Shown here: one piece after another, positions 7,682 to 10,877 of the stretch
Layout of the letters: the number at the start of each line of letters is the position of its first letter
Position numbering within the stretch: position 1 is the first letter of the stretch
Assembly: GCA_003517675.1 (NCBI GenBank)
Contig: DPAC01000015.1
Span: forward strand, 1-10,877
Source of the DNA: Porphyromonadaceae bacterium
GTDB taxonomy: Bacteria; Bacteroidota; Bacteroidia; Bacteroidales; Dysgonomonadaceae
Direction: 5' to 3'
Length of the DNA stretch: 10,877 bases
Translations under genes and position numbers: made by a program
Notes under the pieces: model-generated
Seen by the model: only the letters and a program-made list of their open reading frames with translations
What the model was told of the DNA's origin: nothing
Database searches by the model: none

Positions 7682-7715
7682 CCTGAAAAATCAGGACTCC
7701 AAAACCTTTTCCTGA
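7682..7715. repeat. Dyad CCTGA-AAAA-TCAGG with a third half-site
   Basis: CCTGA (7682-7686) and TCAGG (7691-7695) form a 5-bp inverted repeat around four A residues. TCAGGA at 7691-7696 is also inverted with TCCTGA at 7710-7715, and one more TCAGGA occurs at 7619-7624. The first dyad covers the predicted -33 region of the minus-strand promoter. It may be an operator, but short repeats of this kind also arise by chance. Confidence 0.3.
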
Positions 7716-7791
7716 TGTAACAACCCCCTGGTTCGGGAATGATCATGAAATAGTGAAGCAGGGAGAGGTAGGATGGCCTCAATTATTTTCA

Positions 7792-7799
7792 TATCTTTG
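7792..7799 (+). promoter_or_regulatory. Candidate -7 element for the lemA operon
   Basis: TATCTTTG is an exact TAnnTTTG match, 56 bases upstream of the lemA start. The transcription start would be near 7806 with a leader of about 50 bases. No TTTG is present at the -33 distance. The spacer 7585-7855 holds this, the opposing promoter and the dyad, and no gene that I can see. Confidence 0.5.
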
Positions 7800-7855
7800 C
7801 ATCAATTCATTTCCAATCCAAAGGCAAAGAGACAGAGTTATTAAAACAGCACAAG

Positions 7856-8437
7856 ATGAAAAAGTTATTCTACATTTTATTGGTCATTGCCGGTGCCATC
7901 TCACTGACAGGATGCCAGGGCTATAACAACATGGTTGAAAAACAGGAAGCGGTCACTGCCCAGTGGGGCAATGTGCAGAATGCCTATCAGCGTCGGGCCG
8001 ACCTGATTCCCAACCTGGTGAACACAGTAAAGGGATATGCCACCCACGAACAGGAGACCTTCACCCAGGTAACCGAAGCCAGGGCAAAAGCAACACAGAC
8101 CACTGTGAGCCCTGAAAACCTTACGGCGGAGAGCCTGCAGGAGTACCAACAGGCACAAAACCAACTGAGCCAGGCACTCGGGCGGCTGCTGCTGATTCAG
8201 GAAAACTATCCGGAGCTGAAAGCCAATCAGAACTTTCTGGCTTTACAGGATGAGCTTGCCGGCACGGAAAACCGCATCTCGGTAGAACGCAATAAGTTCA
8301 ACCAGATTGCACAGGATTATAACTCCTATATCCGTAAGTTTCCGCAGGTAATCTATGCCAAATGGTTCAAGTTTGAGCCGAAAGCCTATTTCGAGGCGAT
8401 ACCTGAGGCACAATCTGCCCCTCAGGTACAGTTTTGA
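7856..8437 (+). CDS. lemA: LemA-family lipoprotein
   Basis: A 193-residue LemA-family envelope protein. LemA proteins are widespread; no general biochemical function is established. The N-terminus MKKLFYILLV plus a hydrophobic run ends in SLTGC, with Cys20 in a convincing lipobox, so the product is probably a lipoprotein rather than being held by an uncleaved helix as in some LemA homologues. The residues after the cysteine (QGYNN) do not resemble the acidic signal for surface export, so a periplasm-facing location is more likely. The family core follows: YNNMVEKQEAVTAQWGNVQN (23-42), RRADLIPNLVNTVKGYA (46-62), then long helices and, near the end, IRKFPQVIYAKWF and a FEPKAYFEA block. It leads a cluster with two TPM-domain genes, a pairing that recurs widely. 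A 9-bp hairpin overlaps its last codons. Confidence 0.93.
   Translation: MKKLFYILLVIAGAISLTGCQGYNNMVEKQEAVTAQWGNVQNAYQRRADLIPNLVNTVKGYATHEQETFTQVTEARAKATQTTVSPENLTAESLQEYQQAQNQLSQALGRLLLIQENYPELKANQNFLALQDELAGTENRISVERNKFNQIAQDYNSYIRKFPQVIYAKWFKFEPKAYFEAIPEAQSAPQVQF
8400..8428 (+). other. Perfect 9-bp inverted repeat at the 3' end of lemA
   Basis: TACCTGAGG (8400-8408) is exactly complementary to CCTCAGGTA (8420-8428) with an 11-base loop. It lies within the final codons of lemA and 35 bases before the next start. Only a four-T run follows (8432-8435), so it is a poor intrinsic terminator, but it could attenuate read-through or protect the upstream transcript end. Confidence 0.45.
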
Positions 8438-8463
8438 ACCCACAGATAAAAAGAGGGCACGCC

Positions 8464-8886
8464 ATGCTGAACAAAGCAGAACTGGAACAGATCAGAGAAG
8501 CGATCCGCAGTGCCGAACAGAATACCTCGGGAGAGATCCGCGTATGTGTAGCACGGCAATGCAAAGGAGACCCACTGGAAGCGGCTTTCCGTAAGTTCAC
8601 ACAGCTGAAGATGGAAGCAACCGAGCAGCGCAATGGTGTGCTGATTTTTGTCTCCCCGACCGACCACAAGGCAGCGATCTGGGGTGACAGCGGCATCCAT
8701 GATGCCACCCAAGAAGATTTCTGGGTTGAGGTGCTGAAAGAGATGCTCTCATTCTTCCGTGAGGGAAGAATCGCCGACGGCATTTGCCGTGGTGTAGAAA
8801 AGGTGGGAGAACTGATCAGGGCACAATATCCGGTGTTGGAAAACGACATAAATGAACTGAGCGATGATGTTATCCTGGAAGAGTAG
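8464..8886 (+). CDS. Cytosolic TPM-domain protein
   Basis: A 140-residue protein made almost entirely of a TPM fold (PF04536), named for TLP18.3, Psb32 and MOLO-1. No signal peptide or membrane helix is visible, so it should be cytosolic. Family landmarks are NTSGEIRVCVA (20-30), QRNGVLIFVS (55-64), AIWGDSGIHDA (71-81), FWVEVLKEML (86-95) and FREGRIADGICRGVEKVG (98-115). The frame opens from a TTG at 8434 that overlaps the lemA stop. The ATG at 8464 gives the expected N-terminus (MLNKAELEQI) and follows a weak purine run AAGAGGG, so I use it. Some TPM proteins have acid phosphatase activity and others act in photosystem or receptor assembly, so no activity is assigned here. It lies 26 bases after lemA and overlaps the next gene by 23 bases, which suggests coupled translation. 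Confidence 0.9.
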   Translation: MLNKAELEQIREAIRSAEQNTSGEIRVCVARQCKGDPLEAAFRKFTQLKMEATEQRNGVLIFVSPTDHKAAIWGDSGIHDATQEDFWVEVLKEMLSFFREGRIADGICRGVEKVGELIRAQYPVLENDINELSDDVILEE

Positions 8887-9661
8887 TGCGCGTATCCTCC
8901 CCCTCTTTATCTTCTTCACCTGGTCACTGGCAGCTCAGGAGATTCCGGAGCCGATGGTTCCCTACCGGCTGGTGAATGACTTTGCGGGAGTTTTCACTGA
9001 TGCCGCTAACAGCGCTCTGGAACAGAAGCTGCGGGCTTACCACGACTCCACCTCCACACAGATCTACGTGGTGACGGTAGATGACCTTGGCGGGTATGCT
9101 CCCTCCGACTTCACCTTCCGGCTGGGAGAGAAGTGGCAGGTGGGACAGAAAAGCAAGAACAACGGCGCGGTGATACTGATCAAGCCGAAACGAGGCAACA
9201 GACGTGGGGAGGCGTTCATTGCTACAGGCTATGGTCTGGAGGCACGTATCAACGATGCCTATGCAGGCCGCATCGTGCGCAACGTGATGATTCCCTACTT
9301 CATGGAGGAGGATTATTTCGGAGGTGTCAATGCTGCGGTGGATGAGATAATTGCACGCCTCTCGGGCGAGTTCTCCGCCGAGGAGGAAGAGCAGGAAGAG
9401 GGGATCCCCCTGCTGGCGATCATCATCCTGGTTGTCGGCATCCTGGTTCTATTTGCATTTATATCTGGCGGGAGCGACCAGCATATCGACGGCGAAGGTC
9501 ACCATGGAGGCAGCCACCCGCCTGTTTTCTTTCCACCGATCATGGGTGGTAACCGCCGTAGAGGAGGCTTTGGAGGCTTCGGCGGTGGTGGTGGCTTTGG
9601 CGGCTTCGGCGGAGGCGGTGGTGGCAGTTTCGGCGGAGGAGGCGCCGGTGGGAGCTGGTAA
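8864..9661 (+). CDS. Exported TPM-domain protein with glycine-rich tail (YgcG-like)
   Basis: A 265-residue membrane-anchored protein. A signal peptide (about 1-24, ending SLAAQ) leads to a TPM domain at about 35-168: YRLVNDFAGVF (34-44), QIYVVTVDDLGGY (66-78), GEKWQVGQKSKNNGAVILI (88-106) and the ATGYGLE turn (120-126). After an acidic linker (EEEEQEEG, 173-180) comes one hydrophobic helix (about 182-200). The tail is His-rich, then almost pure Gly/Phe from 234 and ends GGAGGSW, the usual ending of this family. The topology should place the TPM domain in the periplasm and the tail in the cytoplasm. The Gly tail is nearly a tandem repeat (FGGFGGGGG twice). Two adjacent ATGs (8864, 8867) are equivalent starts. 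It overlaps the preceding TPM gene by 23 bases. LemA and TPM proteins probably cooperate, but the activity is unknown. Confidence 0.93.
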   Translation: MMLSWKSSARILPLFIFFTWSLAAQEIPEPMVPYRLVNDFAGVFTDAANSALEQKLRAYHDSTSTQIYVVTVDDLGGYAPSDFTFRLGEKWQVGQKSKNNGAVILIKPKRGNRRGEAFIATGYGLEARINDAYAGRIVRNVMIPYFMEEDYFGGVNAAVDEIIARLSGEFSAEEEEQEEGIPLLAIIILVVGILVLFAFISGGSDQHIDGEGHHGGSHPPVFFPPIMGGNRRRGGFGGFGGGGGFGGFGGGGGGSFGGGGAGGSW

Positions 9662-9682
9662 GCAGCACTCCCGGCAATCACC

Positions 9683-10597
9683 ATGCAGCAGAAACTGATC
9701 ACCATCCTTGGTCCCACCGCCAGCGGCAAAACATCGTTTGCCGCACAGCTGGCTGCCATTCTTAACGGTGAGATTATCAGCGGCGACTCGCGCCAGCTCT
9801 ACCGCCGCATGGATATCGGCACCGGCAAGGACCTGGATGAATATACCCTCGGTAGCCACACCATCCCCCATCACCTGATCGATATACGGGAGCCGGGCGA
9901 CAAATATACGCTGTTCGATTATCAGCGGGACTTCCATACCGCCTGTCAGGATATCCGCAGCCGCGGCAGGCAGCCCATCCTCTGTGGCGGTACCGGCCTC
10001 TACATTGAGTCGGTACTGAGGGGCTACCATCTCCCCGATGTGCCTCCCAACAGAGAGCTGAGAGAGCGCCTCGAACAGAAATCACTTGCCGAACTGACAG
10101 CGATCCTGCGTAGTTACGGTCCGCTTCACAACAGCACCGACATTGATACGAAGAAACGAGCCATCCGCGCCATAGAGATTGCCGACTACCGGTCACGGCA
10201 GGATCCCAGCCAGGCAGCTTACCCGCCCATGGATAGCATCATCATCGGGCTGCAGATCGATCGCGAGCTGCGGCGGGAGAAGATCAGCCGCCGCCTGGAG
10301 GCACGTCTCCGGGAGGGGATGATCGAAGAGGTGCAGCAGTTGCTTGATGAGGGAATCACACCCAACGACCTGATCTACTATGGCCTGGAGTACAAATTTG
10401 TCACTCTCCATCTGACCGGGGTTCTCTCCCGTGAGGAGATGAGCCGCCAGTTGGAGATTGCCATCCATCAGTTTGCCAAAAGGCAGATGACCTGGTTCAG
10501 GGGAATGGAACGACGCGGCTTCACCATCCATTGGATCGATGCCACCCTGCCCATGGAAGAGAAGCTGTCAGAGGCAATTTCTTTGACCGGAATGTAA
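9683..10597 (+). CDS. miaA: tRNA dimethylallyltransferase, divergent Bacteroidetes MiaA type
   Basis: Adds a dimethylallyl group to N6 of A37 in tRNAs reading codons that start with U; cytosolic. The 304-residue protein has the P-loop GPTASGKT (10-17), Asp35 in GDSRQLYRRMDIGTGKD (34-50), HHLIDIREPGDKYTLFDYQR (63-82), LCGGTGLYIESVL (100-112) and the C-terminal block FAKRQMTWFRGMERRGFTIHW (264-284). Several positions differ from textbook MiaA: DSRQLY rather than DSMQVY, IGTGKD rather than IGTAKP, and GLEYKF near 234-239 where most have a GY(R/K)E motif. This fits the second MiaA paralogue that I recall in Bacteroidales genomes (sometimes called miaA2). The start follows the TPM gene by 21 bases, so it is probably in the lemA transcript. 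The fold and substrate class are confident; which of the paralogous roles it has is not. Confidence 0.92.
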   Translation: MQQKLITILGPTASGKTSFAAQLAAILNGEIISGDSRQLYRRMDIGTGKDLDEYTLGSHTIPHHLIDIREPGDKYTLFDYQRDFHTACQDIRSRGRQPILCGGTGLYIESVLRGYHLPDVPPNRELRERLEQKSLAELTAILRSYGPLHNSTDIDTKKRAIRAIEIADYRSRQDPSQAAYPPMDSIIIGLQIDRELRREKISRRLEARLREGMIEEVQQLLDEGITPNDLIYYGLEYKFVTLHLTGVLSREEMSRQLEIAIHQFAKRQMTWFRGMERRGFTIHWIDATLPMEEKLSEAISLTGM

Positions 10598-10616
10598 AAA
10601 ATCGAAGAAAAAGCGC

Positions 10617-10624
10617 TATTTTTG
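10617..10624 (+). promoter_or_regulatory. Candidate -7 element for lysA
   Basis: TATTTTTG matches TAnnTTTG and sits 20 bases after the miaA stop. The transcription start would be near 10631 with a leader of about 68 bases. A TTTG is present at 10582-10585 but is 31 bases away, too far for a proper -33. An imperfect AAAAAGCGCTATTTTT palindrome overlaps the site and could equally be a weak miaA terminator. Confidence 0.35.
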
Positions 10625-10631
10625 TCACCCA

Positions 10632-10676
10632 ATGAGTGGCGTACCTCCCTGGTATTGTCCACCCGGTGCGCAATAA
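10632..10676 (+). other. Possible 14-codon leader ORF before lysA
   Basis: An ATG at 10632 opens a reading frame for MSGVPPWYCPPGAQ ending in TAA, 22 bases before the lysA ATG. It begins almost at the predicted transcription start and contains two Pro-Pro pairs. It has no lysine codons, so it does not look like a classical lysine attenuator. No coding evidence exists beyond the frame itself. Confidence 0.15.
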
Positions 10677-10698
10677 CCCCCAAACAGACCCTATCAAG

Positions 10699-10877
10699 AT
10701 GATCAAAGGAATCTTTCCCACAAAGCAATTTGAAGCGTTCGAAACGCCGTTCTATTATTACGACATGACACTGTTGCACGAGACGCTCAACATCATCAGG
10801 CAAGAGACCGACGGCAAGCCATATCACGTCCACTACGCCATCAAGGCCAATGCCAACCCGGAGATCCTGCGACTGAT
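10699..10877 (+). CDS. lysA: Diaminopimelate decarboxylase, N-terminal part (partial)
   Basis: Last enzyme of lysine synthesis, decarboxylating meso-diaminopimelate with pyridoxal phosphate in the cytosol. Only the first 59 codons are in the window. The sequence starts MIKGIFPTKQFEAFETPFYYYD and reaches the PLP-attachment motif HVHYAIKANANPEIL (43-57), where Lys49 would form the internal aldimine. The FETPFYYYD opening and YAIKAN block are typical of LysA; other alanine-racemase-fold decarboxylases (arginine or carboxynorspermidine) share YA(I/V)KAN, so the assignment rests on this overall N-terminus. It is 101 bases after miaA, with its own candidate promoter, so it probably begins a separate transcript. 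Confidence 0.85.
   Translation, partial: MIKGIFPTKQFEAFETPFYYYDMTLLHETLNIIRQETDGKPYHVHYAIKANANPEILRL

Noticed and set aside
8434..8463. A TTG start for the small TPM protein overlapping the lemA stop
   Set aside because: The extension MNPQIKRGHA has no family match and the ATG at 8464 is better placed.
9449..10030. A 193-codon minus-strand frame across the TPM tail and miaA start
   Set aside because: It is the complement of the Gly-rich tail and of the miaA P-loop region, giving low-complexity Ala/Thr runs; both plus genes are certain.
10598..10625. An intrinsic terminator after miaA
   Set aside because: The A-rich/GCGC/T-rich palindrome is short and imperfect and overlaps the better-supported -7 match, so it is not listed as a terminator.
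1..10877. A novel defence, mobile or biosynthetic system
   Set aside because: Every sizeable open frame is a housekeeping or common envelope gene in orderly operons; no transposase, integrase, repeat array, toxin-antitoxin pair or composition shift was seen.

Overview
The window is chromosomal housekeeping DNA from a member of the Bacteroidota, most likely order Bacteroidales. Three things point there. Gene starts lack Shine-Dalgarno sequences, apart from one weak purine run. Upstream spacers repeatedly carry the Bacteroidetes -7 element TAnnTTTG (near 811-826, 920, 3212, 7659, 7792 and 10617). The protein set is also typical: a RecR-4TM-GNAT-YrdC-ClC-Fmt series, a DUF3078-like outer-membrane protein, a lipobox-bearing LemA with two TPM-domain partners, and a divergent MiaA ending in the MTWFRGMERRG block. 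GC content looks close to 50% or slightly above. Family assignment (for example Dysgonomonadaceae or a neighbour) is a guess.

Layout. (1) 1-764, minus strand: the N-terminal 254 codons of a SerA-like D-3-phosphoglycerate dehydrogenase, cut by the left edge. (2) 765-951: a divergent promoter spacer. (3) 952-6037, plus strand: six tightly packed genes, recR, a four-helix membrane protein of unknown function, a GNAT acetyltransferase, a YrdC/Sua5-family protein, a ClC chloride transporter with a CBS pair, and fmt. The first two junctions are 4-nt ATGA overlaps. A second promoter probably lies just before the ClC gene. (4) 6040-7584, minus strand: a secreted beta-barrel protein whose stop codon is two bases from that of fmt. 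(5) 7585-7855: a second divergent spacer with a promoter for each side and a dyad. (6) 7856-10597, plus strand: lemA, a cytosolic TPM protein, an exported TPM protein with a glycine-rich tail, and miaA. (7) 10699 to the right edge: the N-terminal 59 codons of lysA.

How the genes relate. The recR operon mixes DNA repair (RecR) with translation functions (YrdC for tRNA t6A, Fmt for initiator-tRNA formylation) and membrane or unknown functions. Co-transcription does not imply one pathway. The LemA/TPM/TPM trio looks like a real functional unit spread over envelope and cytosol, but its biochemical role is not established. MiaA follows by position only.

I found no mobile element, CRISPR array, RNA gene, phage gene, toxin-antitoxin pair or defence cassette. 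I do not think this window holds an undescribed system. The items most worth a second look are the channel-like signature of the ClC protein, a perfect 9-bp hairpin at the end of lemA, a dyad over the predicted -33 region of the DUF3078-like gene, the atypical nucleotide-binding motif of SerA, and a 14-codon ORF in the lysA leader.
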